NCBI GenBank assembly: GCA_900321955.1
Contig: ONXX01000001.1
Coordinates: forward strand, 1-31,578
Origin: an uncultured Bacillota bacterium
Lineage (GTDB): Bacteria > Bacillota_I > Bacilli_A > Erysipelotrichales > Erysipelotrichaceae
Length of the DNA stretch: 31,578 nt
Direction of reading: 5' to 3'
In this document: positions 16,090 through 23,240 of the stretch, in pieces
Numbering within the stretch: position 1 is the first letter of the stretch
How the letters are laid out: each line of letters opens with the position of its first letter
Made by a program: the position numbers and the translations under genes
The notes under the pieces: generated by a model
What the model was told of the DNA's origin: nothing
The model's database searches: none
What the model saw: only the letters and a program-made list of their open reading frames with translations

Positions 16090-16095
16090 TATAAT
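16090..16095 (+). promoter_or_regulatory. -10 box of SNF2 gene, leaderless
   Basis: A perfect TATAAT ends 6 bases before the ATG at 16102, so the expected start is at the ATG. The AAAAGG before the ATG has no spacing and cannot act as a normal Shine-Dalgarno. No good -35 lies at 17 bases, where the previous terminator stem is. Confidence 0.62.
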
Positions 16096-16101
16096 AAAAG
16101 G

Positions 16102-19100
16102 ATGAAGAAGATTCAGCCGTGGCAGAATAAATTCTATTCCAAGATCATTTCCAGAGGCCGGGGATACTACCAGCTGGGCTATGTCCACGATATGCGCTAT
16201 ACCGATCAGGACATCTCGGCCAGGGTCGGCGGTCAGTATTTTTATAATGTCAATATTCACCTCAATGAAAACGGAAAGATCTTAAGCATGTACTGTGACT
16301 GTCCTTTTGCCAGGGATGGCAACAACTGCAAGCACGAGGCGGCTTTATTATTTGCCTATGAGGCCAGATCGGAAAGCGAGGCCAGGGAAAACAAGAAGCT
16401 TTCCCTCCGTGTGAAGCCTTTTGAAAAGGATTTTGCCGGAAAGCACTACTATTACGATTTAAACAGGATCACCGAGAACCTCGTCTTCAATAAGGACAAG
16501 GTGGAGAAGGCCAAACGGCTCATTGAGAATAAGCAGATTATCCTGAAGGACATCGGCACCTGTTATCTGGGTGAGGATGAGCGCCAGGCGTTATTTGCCG
16601 AGGTCGGCTTCAAGGGCTCCTATGGGGAAGATCAGGCTTATGTCTATATCTATAAGGACCGCGTGGATTCTTATGGCTGCCAGGGCAGCAACTGTCATAG
16701 GACCAGCTATGTCAGCCGTTTCTATAATTATTTCGGCCAAAGCAGGAACGAAGAGCTTTGTGAACATGTGATCGCCGCTTTCCTGTTTTTAGGCGAGCAT
16801 ATCCTGAATTACGATCCGGGGGATATGACCGATCGGGCTTCCATGGCTTTCCTGGACCGCTTTTCACTTGGCGGCGGTATTGTTCAAAAAGACGAGACAG
16901 CTGAGAAAAAGCCGCTCGTAAAGCTTCAGCCCAAGCTGGACTATAACGGCAAGGGCATCCTGAAACTGGGCTTTCGCATCGGCAATGACAAGTATTACGT
17001 CGTCAAGGATTTTAAAGAACTTTGTGAGAAATACCAGAAGGAAGCAGTCCTGGTTTTAGGCGTGAAGAACGCCCTGGATTTTTCCCGCCTTGATTTTGAT
17101 GATTCCTCCAAGGTCTATTACGACTTTATCAATGAGACCCTGAAGGAAGAAGAAACGCGAACGCAGCTTATGTACAATGACTATACAAATCAGAGGATCT
17201 TCGCGGTTGACCGGGATATCCTTTTATATGGCAAACGGCTGGATGAATTCTACGACCTGGTCAAGGACCGCAGTGTGGAGATGCACGACCGCTCAGGCAG
17301 AGGAAGCGGCATCCGCAATATCGGATTTGCCGACGGCCAGCCCAGGACGGCGCTTACGATCAGCGAACGCAGCGATATGAACGGCTTTGCCGGGGTCAGC
17401 GTCTATGGGCAGCTGCCGGAGCTGATCATGGGAGCAGCCTATGGCTACTTCCTGAAGGACGACACCCTGTATCGGACGTCATCTGCGTATGCACAGATGA
17501 TCGCTTCGATGAAGCAGGATATGGAGAAGGAAGATCTTTCCCTGCATATCGGCAAGAAGCAGCTGAGCCGTTTCTATCATCACGTCTTGCCAAAGCTCAG
17601 GGAAGAATTTGAGGTCTTTGAAGACAATAAGGAACACTACGAATCAAGGATCCCGCCGAAACCTTCTTTTTCCTTCTATTTTGATGTCAGTGAGGGACTG
17701 ATCTTATGCAAGGCCTTAGTTGCCTATGGCGAGAAGGAATACTTCCTGTATGACGGCAAACACGATGCGATGCGCGACTATATTTCGGAGAAAGAGGCGT
17801 ATGAACTCATATCCGGTATTTTTCATGACCGCAGTGACAACGGCGACTTCTTTGTGGAAGCGGGTGATGACCTGGTCTTTGAGATCATCGAAGAACTTTT
17901 GCCTTCCTTAATGAAGATCGGCGAGGTCCATTCGACCAAGGCTTTTGACCGTCTCAAGGTCAAGCGTTCGGCCAATGTTTCCGTCGGCGTCAGGATCGAC
18001 AACGGCCTTTTACAGCTGGATGTTCAATCGGAAGACATCGACAGGGAGGAACTGGCGGCGATCATCACCAGTTACCGTTTAAAGAAGAAATACCATCGTT
18101 TAAAAAGCGGAGAACTCATCCGTATGGATGATGAAAATATAGAAGCTTTGGATGAGATACTGCAGGATATGGGCATCTCCTTGAAAGATTTTGTGAAAGG
18201 CAAGATGCATCTGCCGGCTTATCGGGCTTTATATCTGGACAAGATCTTAGAGGCCAATGAGTCGATCTACGATGAGCGGGATGCCTATTTCACAAAGCTG
18301 GTCGATGATTTCAAGAACATCAGGGAATCCGAGGATAAGGTACCGGAGTCTCTGGAAGAAATCATGCGTCCTTACCAGAAGTATGGCTTCCAATGGCTCA
18401 AGACTCTTTCCCGTTTCGGCTTTGGCGGCATTCTGGCCGACGAGATGGGTTTAGGCAAGACGATCCAGGTCCTTTCTCTGCTGCTGGATAATAAGGACAG
18501 GGAAGGCGGCACTTCTCTGGTGGTCTGCCCGGCGTCCCTAGTCTATAACTGGCTTTCCGAAGTGAAGCGTTTTACGCCGGAATTAAAGGCGGCGGCGGTT
18601 GCCGGCAGCCAGAAGGAAAGGGCACAGGTGATTTCGGCGTGGGAGGAAAACGACATTCTGATCACTTCCTATGATCTTCTGAAGCGGGACATCGATCTTT
18701 ATGAAGACAAGGTCTTCGCTTTTGAGATCCTGGATGAGGCCCAATACATCAAGACCTACACGACGGCCAATGCCAAGTCCTGCAAGGCGATCCGTGCCAA
18801 GGGACGTTTCGCTTTGACCGGTACGCCGATCGAAAACAATCTCAGCGAGCTTTGGAGCATCTTCGATTTCCTGATGCCGGGTTTCTTATACCGTTATGAG
18901 GAATTCAAGGATGAATTTGAAACGCGTATCGTAAAAGAAGAAGACCAGCAGGTGATGGAGCGATTGAAGAATATGATCGCACCGTTCATCTTACGCAGGA
19001 AGAAGGCCGATGTCTTATCGGATCTGCCGGATAAGATCGAGGAGACGATCAAGGTGAAGATGGAAGAAAAGCAGCGCCGTCTTTATGACTCACAGGTTTT

Positions 19101-19743
19101 AAAGATCTCCAATATCGTCGGTGAAGACGAGACGGGCTACGAGAGAAACAAGATCGCCGTATTGGCCGAGCTCATGAAGCTCAGGCAGATCTGTTGCGAA
19201 CCTTCTTTGATCTACGATGACTTCGACGGGGAAAGCGCCAAGTCTCTGGCTTGCATGGAGATGGTCCGAAATGCCATCGAGGAAGGCCACAAGATCCTTT
19301 TATTCTCCCAGTTTACGTCGATGCTGGAGATCATCGAAGAAGATCTTAAGAAGGAAGGCATCCGCTATTACAAGATCGAAGGCAAGACGAAGAAGGAAGA
19401 CCGCCTGGCCTATGTCGAGGCTTTCAATGAAGATGATGTGCCGTTATTCCTGATTTCCCTGAAGGCGGGCGGAACCGGCTTGAACCTGACCGGCGCCGAC
19501 ATCGTCATTCACTACGACCCGTGGTGGAACCTGGCTGCCCAGAATCAGGCGACCGACAGGGCTCACCGCATCGGTCAGAAGAAGGTGGTGACGGTCTACA
19601 AGATCATTGCCCAGGATACGATCGAAGAGAAGATCGTGGATCTGCAGGAGAAGAAAATGCAGCTGGCGGATTCGATCCTTTCGACCGATTCGGTCTCTCT
19701 GGCATCTTTGGGCAGGGATGAATTGCTGGCGCTATTGAAATAA
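16102..19743 (+). CDS. SNF2-family helicase with N-terminal SWIM zinc finger
   Basis: A 1213-residue Swi2/Snf2 ATPase. The SWIM zinc motif CxC...CxH is formed by Cys65, Cys67, Cys76 and His78. A long middle region (about 230-740) matches in position the bacterial SNF2-associated domain. The motor follows: motif I DEMGLGKT near residue 780, the DEAQ box near 878, TGTPIENN, and motifs V-VI (GTGLNLTGAD, QATDRAHRIGQ) near 1130-1160. Such proteins translocate on double-stranded DNA and may remodel protein-DNA complexes; in bacteria the role is poorly known. The gene is complete and looks like a housekeeping copy: no restriction, methylase or other defence gene lies nearby. Its start appears leaderless. 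Confidence 0.93.
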   Translation: MKKIQPWQNKFYSKIISRGRGYYQLGYVHDMRYTDQDISARVGGQYFYNVNIHLNENGKILSMYCDCPFARDGNNCKHEAALLFAYEARSESEARENKKLSLRVKPFEKDFAGKHYYYDLNRITENLVFNKDKVEKAKRLIENKQIILKDIGTCYLGEDERQALFAEVGFKGSYGEDQAYVYIYKDRVDSYGCQGSNCHRTSYVSRFYNYFGQSRNEELCEHVIAAFLFLGEHILNYDPGDMTDRASMAFLDRFSLGGGIVQKDETAEKKPLVKLQPKLDYNGKGILKLGFRIGNDKYYVVKDFKELCEKYQKEAVLVLGVKNALDFSRLDFDDSSKVYYDFINETLKEEETRTQLMYNDYTNQRIFAVDRDILLYGKRLDEFYDLVKDRSVEMHDRSGRGSGIRNIGFADGQPRTALTISERSDMNGFAGVSVYGQLPELIMGAAYGYFLKDDTLYRTSSAYAQMIASMKQDMEKEDLSLHIGKKQLSRFYHHVLPKLREEFEVFEDNKEHYESRIPPKPSFSFYFDVSEGLILCKALVAYGEKEYFLYDGKHDAMRDYISEKEAYELISGIFHDRSDNGDFFVEAGDDLVFEIIEELLPSLMKIGEVHSTKAFDRLKVKRSANVSVGVRIDNGLLQLDVQSEDIDREELAAIITSYRLKKKYHRLKSGELIRMDDENIEALDEILQDMGISLKDFVKGKMHLPAYRALYLDKILEANESIYDERDAYFTKLVDDFKNIRESEDKVPESLEEIMRPYQKYGFQWLKTLSRFGFGGILADEMGLGKTIQVLSLLLDNKDREGGTSLVVCPASLVYNWLSEVKRFTPELKAAAVAGSQKERAQVISAWEENDILITSYDLLKRDIDLYEDKVFAFEILDEAQYIKTYTTANAKSCKAIRAKGRFALTGTPIENNLSELWSIFDFLMPGFLYRYEEFKDEFETRIVKEEDQQVMERLKNMIAPFILRRKKADVLSDLPDKIEETIKVKMEEKQRRLYDSQVLKISNIVGEDETGYERNKIAVLAELMKLRQICCEPSLIYDDFDGESAKSLACMEMVRNAIEEGHKILLFSQFTSMLEIIEEDLKKEGIRYYKIEGKTKKEDRLAYVEAFNEDDVPLFLISLKAGGTGLNLTGADIVIHYDPWWNLAAQNQATDRAHRIGQKKVVTVYKIIAQDTIEEKIVDLQEKKMQLADSILSTDSVSLASLGRDELLALLK

Positions 19744-19783
19744 TGAACATTTTACTGGATAGATTTTTGCGGGCAGGGTATCA

Positions 19784-19789
19784 TATAGA
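19784..19789 (+). promoter_or_regulatory. Possible -10 box for gpmI
   Basis: TATAGA lies within TATCATATAGAT, in the 80-base gap between SNF2 and gpmI, with no convincing -35. It is offered because no terminator separates the two genes, so gpmI could also be read from the SNF2 promoter. Confidence 0.3.
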
Positions 19790-19823
19790 TGTCCGAAAAA
19801 TTCGAATATCAGAGGAGAGAAAA

Positions 19824-21416
19824 ATGATGATTAAAAAACCGGTCGTATTAGTAGTAATGGACGGCGTAGGCTGGACAGAAAAAGACAACGGCAATGCCGT
19901 TTTACATGCCTATAAGCCTCAGCTCGATGAATTGATGAACAAGTGGCCACACAGGACCATCAAGGCCAGCGGTGTTGCCGTCGGTCTGCCTTCCGATTCC
20001 GATATGGGTAACTCGGAAGTCGGCCATAATGCCTTAGGCTGTGGCCAGATCTATTCGCAGGGTGCCAAACTCGTCAACGAGTCCATCGAAAGCGGCAAGA
20101 TCTATGAATCCGATGCCTGGAAGGGTGCTACGGGTTTTGTCAAAGAGCATAACGGCAAGCTGCACTTCATCGGCTTACTGTCTGACGGCAATGTCCATTC
20201 GCATATCTCACACCTGATCGCTATGTTGAAGAGATCCAAGGAAGAGGGAATCAAGGAAGTCAGAGTCCACATCCTGCTGGATGGCCGTGACGTTCCGGAA
20301 ACCAGTGCTCTTCAGTACGTCGATCAGCTGGAAAATGTATTAAATGAACTGAACGACGGCAATTTCCATGCCTGCATCGCCAGCGGCGGCGGCAGAATGT
20401 CGATCACCATGGACCGCTACGAAGCAGACTGGTCAATGGTTGAAAAGGGCTGGCACATCCATGTCATGGGTGACGGCAGAAGCTTTGCATCCGCTAAAGA
20501 AGCGATCGAGACCCTGCGTCAGGAAGGCGGTTATACCGACCAGTATCTGCCGGGCTTCGTGATCGCCAAGGACGGCGCTCCGGTCGGCACGATTGATGAT
20601 GGCGATTCTGTCATCCTTTACAATTTCCGTGGCGACCGTGCTGTGGAAATCTCCAAGGCTTTCGACTATATGAACAAGGGCTTCGATGCCTTCGAAATGC
20701 CGAAGAAGCCAAACGTCTACTATGCCGGCATGTTACAGTACGACGGCGACCTCAAGCTGCCTGATCACTTCCTGGTTGAACCGCCGCACATTGAACACAC
20801 GATGTCCGAATTCCTGGTCAATCAGGGCATCCGTTCCTACGCCTGCTCAGAGACGCAGAAATTCGGTCATATGACGTATTTCTGGAACGGCAACCGCTCC
20901 GAGAAGTTCTCCGATGAACTCGAGACCTGGGAAGAGATTCCTTCCGATGTCATCGCTTTCGATCTGAAGCCTTGGATGAAGGCAACCGAGATCACCGACC
21001 ACATGGTCGAGGCGATCGAATCCGGCAAGTATCAGTTCTTGCGCTGCAACTATCCTAACGGCGACATGGTCGGCCATACCGGCAACTATGAAGCAACTTT
21101 AATCGGTGTCGAATCCGTTGACCTGATGTTAAAGAGAATCATGGATGCCTGCGTCAAGATGGACTACACCCTGATCGTTACGGCAGACCACGGCAACTCC
21201 GATGAGATGTATGACAAGGGCTTCAACCCGGACGGCACACCGAAACCGAAGACTTCTCATTCACTGGCTGTTGTTCCGTTCGCGATCTACAACGGACCGG
21301 AAGGAACCAAGGTCAAGGAAGAAGGCGACTTCGGTCTGGCCAATGTGGCAGCGACAGTTGTCAAACTGCTGGGCTTAGAAGCACCGGAACAGTGGCTGGA
21401 ATCCATCATTGAGTAA
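19824..21416 (+). CDS. gpmI: 2,3-bisphosphoglycerate-independent phosphoglycerate mutase
   Basis: A 530-residue, Mn2+-dependent glycolytic enzyme interconverting 3- and 2-phosphoglycerate. Asp13 (VVMDGVGW) and the phosphoserine nucleophile Ser64 in SDSDMGNSEVGHNALG are the metal/catalytic signature; LLSDGNVHSH, HILLDGRD, NFRGDRA and VTADHGNSDEM are further family blocks. The open frame extends back to 19743, but the AGAGGAGAG at 19811-19819 and the family N terminus place the start at 19824 (MMIKKPVVLV), or one codon later. A terminator follows. Confidence 0.97.
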   Translation: MMIKKPVVLVVMDGVGWTEKDNGNAVLHAYKPQLDELMNKWPHRTIKASGVAVGLPSDSDMGNSEVGHNALGCGQIYSQGAKLVNESIESGKIYESDAWKGATGFVKEHNGKLHFIGLLSDGNVHSHISHLIAMLKRSKEEGIKEVRVHILLDGRDVPETSALQYVDQLENVLNELNDGNFHACIASGGGRMSITMDRYEADWSMVEKGWHIHVMGDGRSFASAKEAIETLRQEGGYTDQYLPGFVIAKDGAPVGTIDDGDSVILYNFRGDRAVEISKAFDYMNKGFDAFEMPKKPNVYYAGMLQYDGDLKLPDHFLVEPPHIEHTMSEFLVNQGIRSYACSETQKFGHMTYFWNGNRSEKFSDELETWEEIPSDVIAFDLKPWMKATEITDHMVEAIESGKYQFLRCNYPNGDMVGHTGNYEATLIGVESVDLMLKRIMDACVKMDYTLIVTADHGNSDEMYDKGFNPDGTPKPKTSHSLAVVPFAIYNGPEGTKVKEEGDFGLANVAATVVKLLGLEAPEQWLESIIE

Positions 21417-21439
21417 TTCACAAAACAAAAAATGAAATG

Positions 21440-21478
21440 AAAGCAGGAGCGATCCTGCTTTTCATATGAATTCTTTTT
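21440..21478 (+). terminator. Terminator of gpmI
   Basis: AAAGCAGGA (21440-21448), GCGA tetraloop, TCCTGCTTT (21453-21461), then a T-rich stretch ending TTCTTTTT. Confidence 0.75.
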
Positions 21479-21482
21479 CCTG

Positions 21483-21488
21483 TAAAAT
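21483..21488 (+). promoter_or_regulatory. -10 box of Hpt gene
   Basis: TAAAAT follows TG directly; a weak TTTTCA lies 18 bases upstream at 21459-21464. The strong AAGGAGG ribosome site for the Hpt gene starts 19 bases downstream of the box. Confidence 0.45.
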
Positions 21489-21519
21489 GAAATCGTAAGA
21501 TAAAACAAGGAGGCGGGAT

Positions 21520-21864
21520 ATGCTTACGATCGAAAAGCTGGCAGAATACGGGGCAGATGTAAAGGCCGGTCTCAATCTGTGTATGAACTCTGAGGATTTT
21601 TACCTGCGGATGGTTTCTATGGTCGTTGCCGAACAATCATTTGCCGATTTAAAAAAGGCGATTGAAGAAAACGATCTGGATGCGGCTTTTCAGGCAGCCC
21701 ATGCCTTGAAAGGCGTCACCGGAAACCTGTCTTTGACGCCGCTCTACAATAAGGTGGCGGAGATCACCGAACTGCTGCGGGCAAAGACGCAGATGGATTA
21801 CAGTGAATTATTAAATGCCATCCTTTCGGAGAAGGAAAAACTGGAAAAACTGATCAATGATTAA
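21520..21864 (+). CDS. Stand-alone Hpt (histidine phosphotransfer) domain protein
   Basis: A 114-residue all-helical protein with the Hpt signature AAHALKGVTGNL; His61 is the predicted phosphorylation site and Lys64 and Gly65 fit the family. It would pass phosphate between response-regulator receiver domains in a phosphorelay. No histidine kinase or receiver domain lies in the window, so its partners are elsewhere, or it has a phosphate-independent role. It has its own promoter, a strong ribosome site (AAGGAGG) and a terminator, so it is a single-gene unit. Confidence 0.87.
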   Translation: MLTIEKLAEYGADVKAGLNLCMNSEDFYLRMVSMVVAEQSFADLKKAIEENDLDAAFQAAHALKGVTGNLSLTPLYNKVAEITELLRAKTQMDYSELLNAILSEKEKLEKLIND

Positions 21865-21899
21865 AAAACGGAGTGATTTGATTCACTCCGTTTCTTCTT
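21863..21899. terminator. Bidirectional terminator between Hpt and barstar genes
   Basis: An 11-base stem, AAACGGAGTGA (21866-21876) with TCACTCCGTTT (21883-21893), around a 6-base loop. On the plus strand TTTCTTCTT follows; on the minus strand TTTTTTAA. The barstar TGA is inside the stem. Confidence 0.85.
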
Positions 21900-22422
21900 C
21901 CTCTTCGTATTCGTAGGAGATCTTGATGTTGCCGTATTCATCGGCAATTTCATCAAAGACATCCAGGACCTTCAAAGAGAATTTGTTGAGGTCGTCACAG
22001 TTCATGACGATGACCTGTGTATTGTCCAGATCGCATAGGCAATCATATAAGGCGTCGAGGTTTTCACCATAGTAGTCCGGGAAATCAAAGAGTTCCTTCA
22101 GATACTGGTGACCTCTGGCGTTGAGTTCCCTGATGTCCATGACGATCTTTTTTGCGGTCTCCTGCCGGTTTATATCGGCAAAGCCCAGAGAGATGTTGCC
22201 GTAGTCTTCGTTGACGTCGTTGAAGAGTCTTAAGATCGTGGCAGAGAAATCGCTCATGTCGCCATAGTTGGTGATCAATACTTCCGTATCATCCAGATAG
22301 GAGAGGTAGGCATAGAAGGAATCATAGTCGTCTCCTTCAAAGCGGGGATCGGAGAAGACTTCCCTGAGGTAGGCGAAGCCCTCTTCGTTGAGTTTTCTGA
22401 TATCCAATATTCTTTTATTCAT
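21883..22422 (-). CDS. Tandem two-domain barstar-like inhibitor
   Basis: A 179-residue acidic protein with two barstar domains in tandem. Domain 2 (about 92-171) carries the barstar signature YYGENLDALYDCL; residues matching barstar Tyr29, Asn33, Asp35 and Asp39 are conserved (Tyr117, Asn121, Asp123, Asp127), Trp38 is Tyr126, and Glu76 matches Glu158. Domain 1 (about 1-82) keeps the fold pattern and the Asp35 equivalent (Asp34), but Asp39 is Ala38 and Glu76 is Asp69. It should neutralise the adjacent barnase in the cytoplasm. An upstream in-frame ATG exists at 22434, but GGAG six bases before the ATG at 22422 favours the latter. The gene overlaps the barnase gene by 8 bases. Confidence 0.92.
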   Translation of the reverse strand: MNKRILDIRKLNEEGFAYLREVFSDPRFEGDDYDSFYAYLSYLDDTEVLITNYGDMSDFSATILRLFNDVNEDYGNISLGFADINRQETAKKIVMDIRELNARGHQYLKELFDFPDYYGENLDALYDCLCDLDNTQVIVMNCDDLNKFSLKVLDVFDEIADEYGNIKISYEYEEEEETE

Positions 22423-22954
22423 CAGGATCTCCATATAATAAGGTAAATGTCTTGTAGTGATCGTCCGTGTAGTAGATCAGGCCGTCGTTGGAATAAACGA
22501 TTCGTTCTGCGTTGCGTTCGTAGCCGTCATAATCGATATCGCATTCCCAGTATTTTCTTCCTTCCTTTTCCGGCAGCTGTTTCTCGCGGTTGCCGTACGT
22601 ATTGCCGCCGATCACGCAGGATTCGCACACATCCCAAAGGTTGTGTTTGGAAGCTTTATAGCCCAGGTTGGCTGCTTCTTTTTTAGTGACGTAGTTTTTC
22701 GGCAGTTTCCCATAGGTGTGGATATATAAGGCGACATCTTCTTTACTGCTGTAAACGCCGTCTTCTTTTATCTTTTCTTCGACAACCTCAACCGGATTTT
22801 CATCAACCGTGGCAGGCGTTTCGACCGGGGCCACAGAAGGAGACGGATCTGTCGTGACCGTATTCTTTCCTTTGCCGACGAGGAAACCGATGGAGAAAAA
22901 CAGGATTGCCGTCAATATAAAGGCAATGAGGATTGGCTTACTGTTCCTTTTCAT
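22415..22954 (-). CDS. Membrane-anchored barnase-type ribonuclease
   Basis: A 179-residue protein: an N-terminal hydrophobic anchor or signal (about residues 8-27), a Pro/Thr/acidic linker (30-65) and a complete barnase domain (about 70-175). Catalytic residues align without gaps: Glu137, Arg147, Arg151 and His166 correspond to barnase Glu73, Arg83, Arg87 and His102, with Lys91 and Arg123 matching Lys27 and Arg59. It should therefore be an active guanyl-preferring RNase exported across the membrane. No lipobox is seen; Cys110 and Cys113 could form a disulfide. The barstar gene follows with an 8-base overlap, giving toxin-immunity coupling. The start is six to seven bases after an extended -10 box with no ribosome site, so it may be translated from a leaderless mRNA. 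Confidence 0.95.
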   Translation of the reverse strand: MKRNSKPILIAFILTAILFFSIGFLVGKGKNTVTTDPSPSVAPVETPATVDENPVEVVEEKIKEDGVYSSKEDVALYIHTYGKLPKNYVTKKEAANLGYKASKHNLWDVCESCVIGGNTYGNREKQLPEKEGRKYWECDIDYDGYERNAERIVYSNDGLIYYTDDHYKTFTLLYGDPDE

Positions 22955-22961
22955 AACTTCA

Positions 22962-22970
22962 TTATAACAA
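22962..22970 (-). promoter_or_regulatory. Extended -10 promoter of barnase-barstar operon, leaderless
   Basis: On the minus strand TGTTATAAT (perfect -10 with TGn) ends 7 bases before the ATG at 22954. The same nine bases form the psuK promoter. No Shine-Dalgarno precedes the ATG, and no good -35 is visible. Confidence 0.68.
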
Positions 22971-23040
22971 AGCTTGACGCAGATGCTTTTAGGGAAATGA
23001 AGATCCGATAGAAACCGTGCAAAGCAAAAGCTTTATAAAC

Positions 23041-23046
23041 TATAAT
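23041..23046 (+). promoter_or_regulatory. -10 box for small membrane protein-glyA
   Basis: A perfect TATAAT with only a weak GTGCAA-like -35 18 bases upstream. It predicts a start near 23053 and a leader of about 30 bases to the ATG at 23083. Confidence 0.5.
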
Positions 23047-23060
23047 AAAAAAAGAAGGAA

Positions 23061-23072
23061 GATCTTAAGATC
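23061..23072. repeat. 12-base perfect palindrome GATCTTAAGATC
   Basis: It lies in the leader between the predicted glyA-operon promoter and the first ATG. It could be an operator or a small RNA hairpin. It occurs in the leader and not in the promoter itself. Confidence 0.4.
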
Positions 23073-23082
23073 AGGTAAAAAT

Positions 23083-23235
23083 ATGAATAAAATCTTTTAC
23101 TTTATTTTTCTGATATTGGCCGTAGGCTTGATTAGAGCGTTTGTCGCCGATCTTTTGACCGGTGTCTATCCGATTCTGGGGATTGCTTTGCTGGCTCTGC
23201 TTGCGTGCGGCTACGTCGCCAAACTGAAGAGGTAG
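23083..23235 (+). CDS. Small two-TM membrane protein
   Basis: A 50-residue hydrophobic protein with two segments (about residues 3-22 and 28-46) and a basic tail (KLKR). The frame is open back to 23017, but that extension runs over a perfect -10 box and would begin upstream of it, so the ATG at 23083 is preferred; the ribosome site there (AGGT) is weak. The gene's last codons contain the AGAGG ribosome site of glyA. I recognise no family. It may be a coupling leader gene or a genuine small membrane protein. Confidence 0.55.
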   Translation: MNKIFYFIFLILAVGLIRAFVADLLTGVYPILGIALLALLACGYVAKLKR

Positions 23236-23240
23236 CGATA

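Noticed and set aside
16102..19743. SNF2 helicase as part of a phage-defence island
   Set aside because: SNF2 proteins occur in defence systems, but here the gene lies between sugar metabolism and glycolysis genes with no methylase, nuclease or phospholipase partner, and it has the SWIM layout of chromosomal copies in Firmicutes.
19743..19823. 27-residue N-terminal extension of phosphoglycerate mutase
   Set aside because: It starts on the last base of the SNF2 stop without a ribosome site, does not match the family N terminus, and a good AGAGGAGAG precedes the ATG at 19824.
21883..22954. Barnase/barstar pair as a classical intracellular toxin-antitoxin module
   Set aside because: The toxin has an N-terminal export or anchor segment and is encoded before the inhibitor, as in secreted barnase systems; no autoregulatory DNA-binding domain is present.
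23017..23082. 22-residue N-terminal extension of the small membrane protein
   Set aside because: It would begin upstream of and read through a perfect TATAAT box at 23041 and is lysine-rich, unlike a signal; the ATG at 23083 leads directly into the hydrophobic segment.
23011..23082. Glycine or other riboswitch before glyA
   Set aside because: The leader from the predicted start is only about 30 bases and contains one palindrome; there is no room for a known aptamer.
23205..23240. 12-residue N-terminal extension of GlyA from the ATG at 23205
   Set aside because: It overlaps the end of the small membrane gene, does not match the family start, and the GTG at 23241 has a well-spaced ribosome site.
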